From positions 1-60,849 of the forward strand of contig NZ_CAKKMF010000023.1 in assembly GCF_918697925.1 (NCBI RefSeq): 60,849 nt of DNA, read 5' to 3'. The notes below the pieces were generated by a model. The model had not been told where the DNA came from. It searched no databases and worked only from the letters and a program-made list of their open reading frames with translations. This document shows positions 17,832-26,166 of the stretch, in pieces (position 1 is the first letter of the stretch; every line of letters begins with the position of its first letter). The translations under genes and the position numbers were made by a program. Source of the stretch: Arthrobacter sp. Bi26 (GTDB lineage Bacteria; Actinomycetota; Actinomycetes; Actinomycetales; Micrococcaceae).

Positions 17832-18526
17832 TTTTCTCCTTCTACGGTGTCGTGGGCGAGGGCCAGCAACATTTCTGCCGCCGGCCTCGCCGCCCATTCT
17901 TCCTGCCAGCCCGAGCGGAGGACTGCGCGGCTCACCGACTGCTCCGTGATTCCGAGTTGCTGCGCCGCAACTTTTTGGGTGCCGTGGGTACCGTGGGTGT
18001 CGTGCCGCACCGAGCGCAGCACGTCCACGACTTTCCATTGCGCCGCGGTCCGGTCCTGGACCAGGCGACCAATCAGTCGAAGCACCGCCTCGGCATTGGC
18101 GCAGGCCTTGGCCCCCCGGGACCCGTTGGCGCCGTCCGCGGCCGCTGCTGCGCCTACCGATGCACTTGCCCGACGCCGGCCGCGGCCGGCGACCACGGCG
18201 AGCGGCACATGGGCGGCCGCCCCTTTGGCCCGGTCAACGGCGGCCCGGGCCGCCACGAAGGCGGGACCGGAGCCTTCCCGCGGGCTGGCGGGCAGCGGCA
18301 GGTCCACCTCCCCCACCCCGATTCCGACGTACCAGCGGCCGCTGCGCAGGGCATGCAGGGCGATCTCCACAACCTCGTCGGCCCGCTCCACGACGCCCTG
18401 GACCTCGTCGCCCACCGAACGTTCAAAGCGCCCTGCAGTGGAAAGTGCGCTGACTTCCTTGAGGAGGCCGGGGACGCGGTCGACGTCGCCGGTGCTGCCG
18501 CGCTGGTCGATTGTCATGACGTACAT
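17828..18526 (-). CDS. SatD-family DNA-binding protein
   Basis: A 232-residue protein starting MYVMTIDQRGSTGDVDRVP, the SatD family opening. A C-terminal helix-turn-helix follows (KVAAQQLGITEQSVSRAVLRSGW, about residues 188-210). SatD proteins are little studied; the name comes from a streptococcal acid-tolerance locus, and a regulatory role is inferred from the HTH. Start choice: ATG 18526 has GAGG only two bases away, while ATG 18517 (MTIDQRG) would have better spacing. The upstream 60 bases are strikingly AT-rich and full of dyads, a likely autoregulatory operator. Confidence 0.82.
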   Translation of the reverse strand: MYVMTIDQRGSTGDVDRVPGLLKEVSALSTAGRFERSVGDEVQGVVERADEVVEIALHALRSGRWYVGIGVGEVDLPLPASPREGSGPAFVAARAAVDRAKGAAAHVPLAVVAGRGRRRASASVGAAAAADGANGSRGAKACANAEAVLRLIGRLVQDRTAAQWKVVDVLRSVRHDTHGTHGTQKVAAQQLGITEQSVSRAVLRSGWQEEWAARPAAEMLLALAHDTVEGEK

Positions 18527-18552
18527 GACCTCAGCCTAGGGAGGTGATCCTG

Positions 18553-18609
18553 AATAATCAATCACTTACAACTGATTATTTAAAATCAGCTGAAATAAGC
18601 TTATAAGTG
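18553..18609. promoter_or_regulatory. AT-rich cluster of inverted repeats upstream of satD
   Basis: Within 57 bases there are four overlapping dyads. AATAATCA (18553-18560) pairs with TGATTATT (18573-18580). CTGATT (18572-18577) pairs with AATCAG (18584-18589). TAAGCTTA is a palindrome (18596-18603). CACTTA (18563-18568) pairs with TAAGTG (18604-18609). The AT content is far above the surroundings. It lies 27-83 bases upstream of the satD start and just past the rseP stop. It is probably the satD promoter and operator. Confidence 0.6.
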
Positions 18610-18651
18610 AAAGTCAGCGGCATTTGGCTGGAACGGCCGGTGCGGCTCCCC

Positions 18652-19983
18652 TTATCCGAAGAGATTGACCGGCTTGACGATGTCCGCGTAGATCAACAAG
18701 GCTCCCATGCCCATCAGCAGCACCGCCACCACATAGGTCACCGGGAGCAGCTTGGCGATATCGAAGGCTCCGGGATCCGGGCGGCCGGACAGCTTGGCGA
18801 TCTGGCGGCGGGCCCCCTCGTACAGCGCGCCCGCCACGTGGCCGCCGTCGAGCGGCAGCAGCGGGATCAGGTTGAAGACGGCCAGGGCGAAGTTGAGTCC
18901 GGCCAGCAAACCTATCAGGGCGGCGAAGCGGGACTGCAGCGGGACCTCCTCCATGGCGGCGACCTCGCCAGCCACGCGGCCCACGCCCACCACGCTGATG
19001 GGGCCGTTGGGGTCCCTGGGTTCCTCGCTGAAGGCTGCCTTGGCCACGCCGGCCACGCGGGCCGGCAGGTTCACCACAACCCCGGCAACCTGCGCAATGT
19101 TCTCCCCCGCCATCGGCAGCACGGACGACGCCGGCTGCTGCACGAGTACCGTCTGGGCGCCGATGCCCAGGAAGCCGACGTCCTGGTACTGGAGGCTTCC
19201 GTCAGCGGCCTTGGCCTGACGGCCGTCGGGACCGATCACCGGGCGGGCGGAGAGCACGGGCATGACGGTGGTGGAGACCGTGGCGCCGCCACGCTCCACG
19301 GTGATGCTGACCTGTCTGTCCGCCGAGGCCCGGATCCAGCCGGTGAGTTCGTCCCAACCGGTGACGGCCTTGCCGTCGAAGGAGGTGATGGTGTCGTTCG
19401 GCAACAGGCCCGCGGCCGCGGCGGGCGTGAGCTTGCAGTCGGCGGAATCCGGGTCCACGGTCTCGCCGGCCTTGACCTGGCACTTGGAGACGTCCGCGAT
19501 AGTGGTGGTCTGGCTGGCGGTACCGAATCCCATCAGCAGCACCGCGGTCAGCACGACGCCGATCAGCAGGTTCATCGCGGGCCCGCCGAGCATGATGATG
19601 ATCTTCTTCCAGACCGGCAGCCGGTAGAAGACCCGCTTTTCGTCCCCGGGGCCGATTTCCTCGTGGGCCAGGGAGCGGGCATCGGATGCCAGCGACTGGA
19701 ACATGCCGGTGCTGGAGGCGCGGACGGTGCCGTCTTCCTTGTTCGGCGGGTACATCCCGATCATGGACACATAGCCGCCCAGCGGGATGGCCTTGAGGCC
19801 GTACTCGGTTTCGCCCCGCTTCTTGGACCAGACGGTGGGTCCGAATCCGATCATGTACTTGGTGACGCGGACTTTGAACAGCTTGGCCGGGACCAGGTGC
19901 CCGACTTCGTGCAGGGCAATGGACACGGCAATGCCGATCGCCACGAAGACGACACCGAGGATAAAGAGGAGGACGGGGCTCAT
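18652..19983 (-). CDS. rseP: RIP metalloprotease, site-2 protease family (Rip1/RseP)
   Basis: A 443-residue intramembrane zinc protease. H25-E26-xx-H29 (HEVGH) lies in the first helix, and NLIPLLPLDGGHV near residue 375 supplies the third ligand (LDGG motif). A PDZ domain lies between (TPAAAAGLLPNDTITSFDGK, about residues 195-270). It cleaves transmembrane anti-sigma factors and other membrane substrates. Three or four helices are visible. It lies 19 bases after dxr on the same strand. The gene after it on this strand is satD, separated by the dyad cluster. Confidence 0.96.
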   Translation of the reverse strand: MSPVLLFILGVVFVAIGIAVSIALHEVGHLVPAKLFKVRVTKYMIGFGPTVWSKKRGETEYGLKAIPLGGYVSMIGMYPPNKEDGTVRASSTGMFQSLASDARSLAHEEIGPGDEKRVFYRLPVWKKIIIMLGGPAMNLLIGVVLTAVLLMGFGTASQTTTIADVSKCQVKAGETVDPDSADCKLTPAAAAGLLPNDTITSFDGKAVTGWDELTGWIRASADRQVSITVERGGATVSTTVMPVLSARPVIGPDGRQAKAADGSLQYQDVGFLGIGAQTVLVQQPASSVLPMAGENIAQVAGVVVNLPARVAGVAKAAFSEEPRDPNGPISVVGVGRVAGEVAAMEEVPLQSRFAALIGLLAGLNFALAVFNLIPLLPLDGGHVAGALYEGARRQIAKLSGRPDPGAFDIAKLLPVTYVVAVLLMGMGALLIYADIVKPVNLFG

Positions 19984-20002
19984 GTGCGTGATCTGCTGCT
20001 TC

Positions 20003-21187
20003 CTAGACGCTTCTGACGGCTAAACGTTCGTGGGTGCGGGCGCGTGCCCATCTTTCAGCATCCAGCACTGACTCCACCGTCAGCCCGGAGGATCCTGTGT
20101 GTTCGCTGAGGACGGCGTCGATGGTGTCCACGATGTCGGTGAACCGGATCTGCCCGGCGTGGAAGGCCATCACCGCCTCCTCGTTCGCGGCATTGAACAC
20201 GGCCGGGAAGGTGCTGCCCTGCCGGGCGGCAGCCTTCGCGAGGGCGACGGCGGGGAAGGCCGCGGCATCCAGCGGCTCGAACGTCCAGCTGGTGGCCTTG
20301 CTCCAATCGCAGGCGCTGGCGGAACCGGGGACGCGGTCCGGCCAGCCGAGACCGAGGGCAATGGGCAGGCGCATGTCCGGCGGCGAGGCCTGGGCGATCG
20401 TGGAGCCGTCGACAAACTGGACCATGGAGTGCACCACGGACTGCGGGTGGACCACGACGTCGATCTTCTCCAGCGGGATGTCGAAGAGCAGGTGCGCCTC
20501 GATCACTTCCAGGCCCTTGTTGACCAGGCTGGCGGAGTTGGTGGTGACCATGAGGCCCATGTCCCATGTGGGGTGGGCGAGGGCGTCCTGCGGCGAGACG
20601 TCATGCAGCTCGGCCCGGGTCTTGCCGCGGAACGGGCCGCCGGAAGCCGTCAGGATCAGCCGGTCCACTTCCGCGGCGGAGCCGGAGCGCAGGCATTGGG
20701 CAATGGCCGAATGCTCCGAATCCACAGGCACGATCTGCCCTTCGCGGGCCGCGGCCTTGACCAGGGCGCCGCCGACGATCAGGGACTCCTTGTTCGCCAG
20801 GGCCAGCGTGGCACCGGACTTCAGGGCTGCCAGGGTGGGGGCAAGCCCGATTGAGCCGGTGATGCCGTTGAGGACGACGTCGGCGCTGATTTCCGCGATC
20901 CGGGTGGAGGCATCCGGGCCGGTGATGATCTCGGGACGGTAGCCCGTCACTGAAGCCGCGCGGGCGGCGTCGTCGATCATGTCCCGGAGGGCGGAGGCCT
21001 CCCCGGAGGCGACTCCGACGGCCCAGGCGCGGGTGTGGACGGCCTGCCGGGCCAGGAGTTCGAGGTTGCCGCCGCCGGCGCTGAGCGCCACGATCTCAAA
21101 CAGGTGCGGGGCGCCGTCGACGACGTCAATCGCCTGTGTGCCGATGGAACCGGTGGACCCGAGGAGGACGATTTTGCGCGGCTGCAT
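20003..21187 (-). CDS. dxr: 1-deoxy-D-xylulose-5-phosphate reductoisomerase
   Basis: A 394-residue DXR. The NADPH-binding glycine loop is [14 protein letters not shown] (8-21). [15 protein letters not shown] lies near 130, and the metal/substrate site is PVDSEHSA with D156 and E158. [23 protein letters not shown], abbreviated here, is the typical C-terminal-side block. It converts DXP to MEP, the first committed step of non-mevalonate isoprenoid synthesis. In many actinobacteria rlmN and cdsA lie just upstream; here that order is broken and the divergent neighbour is a lipase-maturation-factor-like gene. Confidence 0.97.
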   Translation of the reverse strand: MQPRKIVLLGSTGSIGTQAIDVVDGAPHLFEIVALSAGGGNLELLARQAVHTRAWAVGVASGEASALRDMIDDAARAASVTGYRPEIITGPDASTRIAEISADVVLNGITGSIGLAPTLAALKSGATLALANKESLIVGGALVKAAAREGQIVPVDSEHSAIAQCLRSGSAAEVDRLILTASGGPFRGKTRAELHDVSPQDALAHPTWDMGLMVTTNSASLVNKGLEVIEAHLLFDIPLEKIDVVVHPQSVVHSMVQFVDGSTIAQASPPDMRLPIALGLGWPDRVPGSASACDWSKATSWTFEPLDAAAFPAVALAKAAARQGSTFPAVFNAANEEAVMAFHAGQIRFTDIVDTIDAVLSEHTGSSGLTVESVLDAERWARARTHERLAVRSV

Positions 21188-21285
21188 GCTTCAAGTATCC
21201 CGCACCGCGTTCCGTGCTCGGGTTGCCCGTTTCCTCGCGCGGCGGGTCGCCGCCACGCGTTGACGCAGCAGGCCGGAGGCGTAAC

Positions 21286-22785
21286 GTGGAAAACGTGGAG
21301 TGGACCGCGTGGTTCGACGCGCCGGAGTACGAGTTCGCCCGGCAAGTGCTGCAGCGCAGCACCGCCACCCTCTTCTTCGTGGCGTTCCTCTCCTCGCTCA
21401 ACCAGTTCCCGGCCCTCCTCGGCGAGCGCGGCCTGTTGCCGGTGCCGGCGTATCTCGAAGGCTTCAACCGCCTGGGCCGGCCCAGCCTGTTCCGCTGGCG
21501 CTACTCGGACCGGCTGCTGCGGACGGTCTGCTGGAGCGGCATGGCCATTGCCGCCACGCTCATCGCCGGGCTGCCCCAGCTCGGGCCGCCCTGGGTTCCG
21601 CTCATCGCGTTCCTGACCCTGTGGTTGTTGTACATGTCGATCGTGAACGTGGGGCAGACGTTTTACGGCTTCGGCTGGGAGATGCTGTTGCTGGAGGCCG
21701 GGTTCACAGTGGCCTTCCTGGGCTCCGACCAGACTCCCCCGCCCAGGCCGATCCTGATCCTGCTGGTCTGGCTGGTGTTCCGGCTGGAGTTCGGCGCCGG
21801 CCTGATCAAGATCCGGGGCGGCCCGGAGTGGCGGGACCTGACAGCCCTGTACTACCACCACGAGACCCAGCCGATGCCGGGGCCGCTGAGCCGGCAGGCG
21901 CATCTGCTCCCCAAGGCCTGGCACCGGCTGGAGGTCCTGGGCAACCACTTCGCGCAGCTGGTGGTGCCGTTCTTCCTCTTTGCCCCGCAGCCACTGGCCA
22001 GCGCCGCCGCCGGGATCATCATCTTCACCCAGCTGTGGCTGGTGGCGAGCGGAAACTTCGCCTGGCTGAACTGGATGGCTATCATCCTGGCCTTCGCGGC
22101 GGTCAGCGATCCCGTGGCGCACGCCGTGCTTCCGGCAATCCCGCTTGAGTGGCACGCCGCGTCCGCGTCCGCGTCCGCGTCCGCAGGCGCAGGCGCCGGG
22201 GCCGGCAGCCAGGCGCCGGTCGCGTGGCTGGTGGTGGTCCTGGTTGCCACGGTGCTGCTCGTGGTGCTCAGCTACCGGCCGATCGAGAATCTCTTTTCCC
22301 ACCATCAGCTGATGAACGCATCTTTCAACCGCTGGCAGCTGGTGAACACCTACGGCGCGTTCGGCACGGTCACGAAGCGGCGGATCGAGATCGTGGTGGA
22401 GGGGACCCTCGACGCGGAACCCGGGGATGATGCGGACTGGCGGGAGTATGGGTTCAAGGGCAAACCGGGAGACCTCCGGCGCATCCCGCGCCAGTTCGCC
22501 CCATACCACCTGAGGCTTGACTGGCTGATGTGGTTCCTGCCGCTGCGTACCGTGCACGAGGAATGGTTCTACGCGTTCCTGGCCAGGCTGCTGGCGGCGG
22601 ACCGGCCCACGCTGCGGCTGCTGCGCCATGACCCGTTCGACGGCGAACGGCCCCACTGGGTGCGTGCCAGCAGCTACCTCTACCGTTTCTCCACCCGGGC
22701 CGAGTTCCATGCGAGCGGCCAGCGTTGGATCCGGACTCCGTTGTATGTCGTCATCCCGCCCTCGCGCCTGCCGCCGGACGCCTGA
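21286..22785 (+). CDS. Lipase maturation factor (LMF1-like) family membrane protein
   Basis: About 499 residues from GTG 21286, which has GGAGG six bases upstream. The protein is polytopic with the LMF1-like blocks LNQFPALLGERGLLPVPAYL near the N-terminus, VFRLEFGAGLIKIRGGPEWRD mid-protein and ALYYHHETQPMPGPLS. The C-terminal soluble part has FNRWQLVNTYGAFGTVTKRR and IPRQFAPYHLRLDWLMWF. In animals LMF1 helps fold lipases in the ER; bacterial homologues have no established function. A (AS)n(AG)n low-complexity stretch near 22155-22205 lies between hydrophobic segments. No lipase gene adjoins it. Confidence 0.85.
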   Translation: MENVEWTAWFDAPEYEFARQVLQRSTATLFFVAFLSSLNQFPALLGERGLLPVPAYLEGFNRLGRPSLFRWRYSDRLLRTVCWSGMAIAATLIAGLPQLGPPWVPLIAFLTLWLLYMSIVNVGQTFYGFGWEMLLLEAGFTVAFLGSDQTPPPRPILILLVWLVFRLEFGAGLIKIRGGPEWRDLTALYYHHETQPMPGPLSRQAHLLPKAWHRLEVLGNHFAQLVVPFFLFAPQPLASAAAGIIIFTQLWLVASGNFAWLNWMAIILAFAAVSDPVAHAVLPAIPLEWHAASASASASAGAGAGAGSQAPVAWLVVVLVATVLLVVLSYRPIENLFSHHQLMNASFNRWQLVNTYGAFGTVTKRRIEIVVEGTLDAEPGDDADWREYGFKGKPGDLRRIPRQFAPYHLRLDWLMWFLPLRTVHEEWFYAFLARLLAADRPTLRLLRHDPFDGERPHWVRASSYLYRFSTRAEFHASGQRWIRTPLYVVIPPSRLPPDA

Positions 22786-22837
22786 GGCCCGTGTTCCGGG
22801 CGGCCCAGCGCCGGCCGGTGCGTTCTCGTGCGGCCGT

Positions 22838-22887
22838 TTGCCACAAATGGCCGGAACGAGGGTCGTCATTCCGGCCATCTGCGGCAA
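22838..22887. terminator. Bidirectional hairpin between convergent genes, related to the 28.6-29.4 kb repeat
   Basis: ATGGCCGGAA (22847-22856) pairs perfectly with TTCCGGCCAT (22869-22878) around 12 bases. Outside a symmetrical 4x4 internal loop, TTGCC (22838-22842) pairs with GGCAA (22883-22887). It sits between the ends of the LMF gene (+) and tctA (-). The arm sequence is the same family as the arms of the repeats in the 28.6-29.4 kb array. Confidence 0.75.
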
Positions 22888-22903
22888 TCGGGAACGCCCG
22901 CGC

Positions 22904-24436
22904 CTAGACGGACACCTGCTCCTGCGCCGGCGCGGCCTCCACCGCTGCCTGGCGGCGGCGGAGCCACCACGAGGCAACGAAGATCAGCGCCATGGAGACG
23001 TACACCACCAAGGCGAACGGCGAGGAGAACAGGGCCGTGGGGTCGTTCTGCGAGAGCTGCAGCGAGCGCCGCAGCTGCACCTCGAACATCGGTCCCAGGA
23101 TCATTGCCACCACCATGGGCGCTACAGGATAGCCGTAGCGGCGCATGAAGTAGCCCAGGATGCCCACCACCAGCAGGATGCCGACGTCGCTTGGCGAGAA
23201 GTTCACCGAGAAGGCGCCCAGGGCGGCGAAGACCAGGATGCCGGCGTAGAGGTAGGGCCGCGGGATCTGCAGGATCTTCACCCACAGGCCCACCAGCGGC
23301 AGGTTCAGGACCAGCAGCATGAGGTTGCCGACATACAGCGACGCGATCAGGGTCCAGACAAGCGCCCCCTGGTTTTCGAACAGGAGCGGGCCGGGCTGGA
23401 TCTGGTAGCGCTGGAACGCCGTGAGCATCATGGCCGCGGTCGCCGTCGTCGGGATGCCGAGGGTCAGCAACGGCACCAGGACACCGGCGGCCGCGGCGTT
23501 GTTGGCCGCTTCCGGCCCGGCGACGCCTTCGATCGCGCCCTTGCCGAACTGGGCCTTGTTGGCGCCCTTGGCCAGCTTCCGCTCGGCGGCGTAGGACAGG
23601 AACGTGGAGACGTCCGCGCCGCCTGCCGGGACGGTGCCGATCGGGAACCCGATGAAGGTTCCGCGCAGCCACGGTTTCCAGGACCGCTTCCAGTCCTCCT
23701 TGGACAGCCAGGCGTTCTTGCCCTTGCTGACCGGGATGAGCTCCACGGGGCCGTGCCGCAGCTTGGAAGCGACGTAGAGTGCCTCGCCGAGGGCAAAGAG
23801 GCCCACGGCCACCAGGACCATGTCGATGCCGTCCACCAGGGTGGGGTTCTCGAACGTGAAGCGCTGCTGGGCCGTGCTGTCATCGATGCCGATCAGGCCG
23901 ATGAACAGCCCGAGGGCAAGGGAGGCTAGGCCGCGCAGGACGGAGGCGCCCAACAGCGCGCCGACGGTCAGGAAGGCCACCACCATGAGGGCCACGTAGT
24001 CCACGGGGCCGAGGCCGACGGCGAAGTCGGCCACGACGGGCGCCAGGAAGGTCAGCAGGACCGTGGCGATGGTCCCGGCAATGAAGGATCCGATCGCCGC
24101 CGTCGCCAGGGCCGCCGCTCCCCTGCCGGCCTTGGCCATCTTGTTTCCTTCGAGCGCCGTGACGATCGAGGAGGATTCGCCCGGCGTGTTCAGCAGGATG
24201 GAGGTGGTGGAACCGCCGTACATGCCGCCATAGTAGATCCCGGCGAACACGATCAGCGCCGCGGCCGGTTCCAGGGCATAGGTGATGGGCATGAGCAGGG
24301 CCACGGTCATGGCGGGGCCAATGCCGGGGAGCACGCCGACGGCGGTGCCGACGAAGACCCCGCCCAGGGCGTAGAGCAGGTAGACAGGCTGCAGCGCGGT
24401 GGCGAATCCTTCGAGCAGGAGCATGAAGCTATCCAT
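22904..24436 (-). CDS. tctA: Tripartite tricarboxylate transporter, large membrane subunit
   Basis: A 510-residue, roughly twelve-helix protein of the TctA family. The family duplication motif appears as [20 protein letters not shown] near residue 35 and [22 protein letters not shown], with the second half matching at [20 protein letters not shown]. It is the ion-coupled permease of a binding-protein-dependent carrier for tri- or dicarboxylates or other organic acids. Its start overlaps the tctB stop by 8 bases. Transcription order is tctC-tctB-tctA, ending at the hairpin at 22.84 kb. Confidence 0.95.
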   Translation of the reverse strand: MDSFMLLLEGFATALQPVYLLYALGGVFVGTAVGVLPGIGPAMTVALLMPITYALEPAAALIVFAGIYYGGMYGGSTTSILLNTPGESSSIVTALEGNKMAKAGRGAAALATAAIGSFIAGTIATVLLTFLAPVVADFAVGLGPVDYVALMVVAFLTVGALLGASVLRGLASLALGLFIGLIGIDDSTAQQRFTFENPTLVDGIDMVLVAVGLFALGEALYVASKLRHGPVELIPVSKGKNAWLSKEDWKRSWKPWLRGTFIGFPIGTVPAGGADVSTFLSYAAERKLAKGANKAQFGKGAIEGVAGPEAANNAAAAGVLVPLLTLGIPTTATAAMMLTAFQRYQIQPGPLLFENQGALVWTLIASLYVGNLMLLVLNLPLVGLWVKILQIPRPYLYAGILVFAALGAFSVNFSPSDVGILLVVGILGYFMRRYGYPVAPMVVAMILGPMFEVQLRRSLQLSQNDPTALFSSPFALVVYVSMALIFVASWWLRRRQAAVEAAPAQEQVSV

Positions 24437-24950
24437 GGAAGAAGGCCACCCCCTCGAGCAGCGGCCCCGGCGGCAGGGATACGCCCAGCAGCCCGCCGAA
24501 GACGTACTGCAGCACCAGCGCCAGGATCACGGACACGGTGATCGCCTTCCAGAGGGGTTTGGCGTCCAGGGACCAGGCGGCACCGCTGAAGAGCACGGCG
24601 GCGGCCACCGGCCAGCCTGCCGGCTCGATCAGGAAGATGTGCAGCACCACGAAGCCCACCAGTTTGGCGAGGGCCACCCAGTCGGTCTTGGCGGTCACGT
24701 CCAGGTCTTCGCTGTCCTCGGCCTGGCCAACCTTGCCGCGGAGGACCTGCAGGACCACCCCGGCGCCGCACAGCACCAGCATGCCGCACACGATGTAGGG
24801 GAAGGCGCGCGGGCCGATGCCGGTCTCCGACGGCGGGATCGGAATGGATCCCGCCGTCGCCAGGCCCGCGACGCCCACGCTGACGAACACGAGGGCGAAC
24901 AGGATCTCCCCCGTCGGGCGTTTGGCGGGCGTTGTTGCGAGAGAAGACAT
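24429..24950 (-). CDS. tctB: Tripartite tricarboxylate transporter, small membrane subunit
   Basis: A 173-residue four-helix TctB-type subunit. The first helix is [20 protein letters not shown], and the characteristic [19 protein letters not shown] is the second. A short charged loop (residues about 75-95) precedes the two C-terminal helices. It assembles with TctA in the cytoplasmic membrane. It lies 2 bases after tctC and overlaps tctA, so the three are one operon. Confidence 0.92.
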   Translation of the reverse strand: MSSLATTPAKRPTGEILFALVFVSVGVAGLATAGSIPIPPSETGIGPRAFPYIVCGMLVLCGAGVVLQVLRGKVGQAEDSEDLDVTAKTDWVALAKLVGFVVLHIFLIEPAGWPVAAAVLFSGAAWSLDAKPLWKAITVSVILALVLQYVFGGLLGVSLPPGPLLEGVAFFHG

Positions 24951-24952
24951 TC

Positions 24953-25984
24953 TTACTTGACCAGGCCGATCTGGGTCAGCGTGGTCTTGACCTTGGCGAT
25001 GTCCTCGGTCAGGAAGGTCGTGAAGCCGTCACCGGCCAGGAAGGCGTCGTCCCAGTTGTTCTTGGACAGGGTGGATTTCCAGGCCGCGGAGGCGTGCAGC
25101 TTGGTGACGACGTCGGTCAGCTTCGCGCGCTGGGCGTCGTCGATGGAGCCGGGGGCCACCACGCCGCGCCAGTTGGTCAGCACGACGTCGATCCCCTGGT
25201 CCTTGAGCGGCTTGACGCCGGGAAGCGCCGGGGCCTCGGCCTTCCCGGAGACGGCGAGCGCCCGGACCTTGCCGGCCTTGACCTGTTCGGCGTACTCGCC
25301 CACGCCGGAGATGCCGGCCTGGACCTTGTTGCCGAGCAGCGCCGCGATGGATTCGCCGCCGCCGGAGTAGCCGATGTAGTTCAGCTTGTCCGCCTCCACG
25401 CCCTGGGATTTCAGGATCTGCCCGGCCAGGATGTGGTCCGCGCCGCCGGCCGAGCCGCCGGTGATGGACACGCCCTTGCCGTTGGCCTTGATGTCCGCCA
25501 CGAGGTCGGCGACGGACTGGTATTTCGACGACGCCGGCACCACGAGGACCAGGGGTTCTTCGGTGAGCCGCGCGATCGGGGTGGTGTCTTCGAGCCGCGT
25601 CTTGGCTCCGTTGGTCTCGACTGCGCCCACCATGACGTAGCCCATCACCATAAGGGTGTTGACGTCCTTCTCCGTGGCCAGCTTGGCCAGCCCGTTGGTC
25701 CCGCCGCCGCCGCCGATGTTGGTGACCTGGGCGGAGGAGACGAGCTTGTTGGACTGCAGGTCCTGCTGCATGGCGCGTCCGGTCTGGTCCCAGCCGCCGC
25801 CCGGGTTGGCGGGGACGATGATGCTGAGCTTCTTGATCGGGTCGGCGCCCCCGGACGCGCCGGCAGCCGCGCCGGTTCCGCTTCCTGCGCAGGCGGACAG
25901 GGCCAGGACGACTCCGGCGGCTCCGGCAATGAGGGCACCGCGGCGGGTGTGGGTGGGCCGCGTGAAAAAGTTCTGCGAAGTCAT
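24953..25984 (-). CDS. tctC: Tripartite tricarboxylate transporter substrate-binding lipoprotein
   Basis: About 343 residues from ATG 25984, preceded by AGGGAGA six bases away. The open frame extends further but without a ribosome site. Residues 1-35 are a lipoprotein signal with lipobox LSAC. The mature Bug/TctC-type protein has PIKKLSIIVPANPGGGWDQT and VTNIGGGGGTNGLAKLA, the loops that close on a carboxylate ligand. It captures an organic acid for TctAB, and the ligand cannot be assigned. The divergent CitAB-type system is the likely regulator. A degenerate CRP-like half-palindrome lies 20-35 bases upstream of the start. Confidence 0.93.
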   Translation of the reverse strand: MTSQNFFTRPTHTRRGALIAGAAGVVLALSACAGSGTGAAAGASGGADPIKKLSIIVPANPGGGWDQTGRAMQQDLQSNKLVSSAQVTNIGGGGGTNGLAKLATEKDVNTLMVMGYVMVGAVETNGAKTRLEDTTPIARLTEEPLVLVVPASSKYQSVADLVADIKANGKGVSITGGSAGGADHILAGQILKSQGVEADKLNYIGYSGGGESIAALLGNKVQAGISGVGEYAEQVKAGKVRALAVSGKAEAPALPGVKPLKDQGIDVVLTNWRGVVAPGSIDDAQRAKLTDVVTKLHASAAWKSTLSKNNWDDAFLAGDGFTTFLTEDIAKVKTTLTQIGLVK

Positions 25985-26002
25985 GGTTTCTCCCTGAGCG
26001 AA

Positions 26003-26018
26003 TGTGATGCACATCATC
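26003..26018. promoter_or_regulatory. Degenerate CRP/GlxR-like box before tctC
   Basis: TGTGA-TGCACA-TCATC matches the TGTGA-N6-TCACA consensus at eight of ten defined positions, 19 bases upstream of the tctC start. It is weak on its own; it is listed because a perfect box occurs 150 bases away. Confidence 0.3.
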
Positions 26019-26150
26019 GGAATCACGTCACTGACCCTAGGAGCGCCCAGCGAAGGGCAACAGAATTTGGCCTTAGAGGTAGTAGTGGTCATATTGGTCA
26101 CGGCCGCGGCCGTCTTTTTGGCGGGCGGCCGGCGCTCCCAATGCGAAACT

Positions 26151-26166
26151 TGTGACATGTTTCACA
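26151..26166. promoter_or_regulatory. Perfect CRP/GlxR-like palindrome overlapping the CitA-type kinase start
   Basis: TGTGA-CATGTT-TCACA matches the CRP-family consensus TGTGA-N6-TCACA at all ten positions. It covers the proposed kinase start codon (26157) in the tctC/kinase divergent region. A regulator bound here would be expected to block the kinase promoter or start, or to act on tctC from about 165 bases upstream. Confidence 0.5.

Noticed and set aside
26004..26156. An N-terminal extension of the CitA-type kinase
   Set aside because: The added peptide is not typical of the family and the region has to hold the divergent promoters; kept only as an alternative start.
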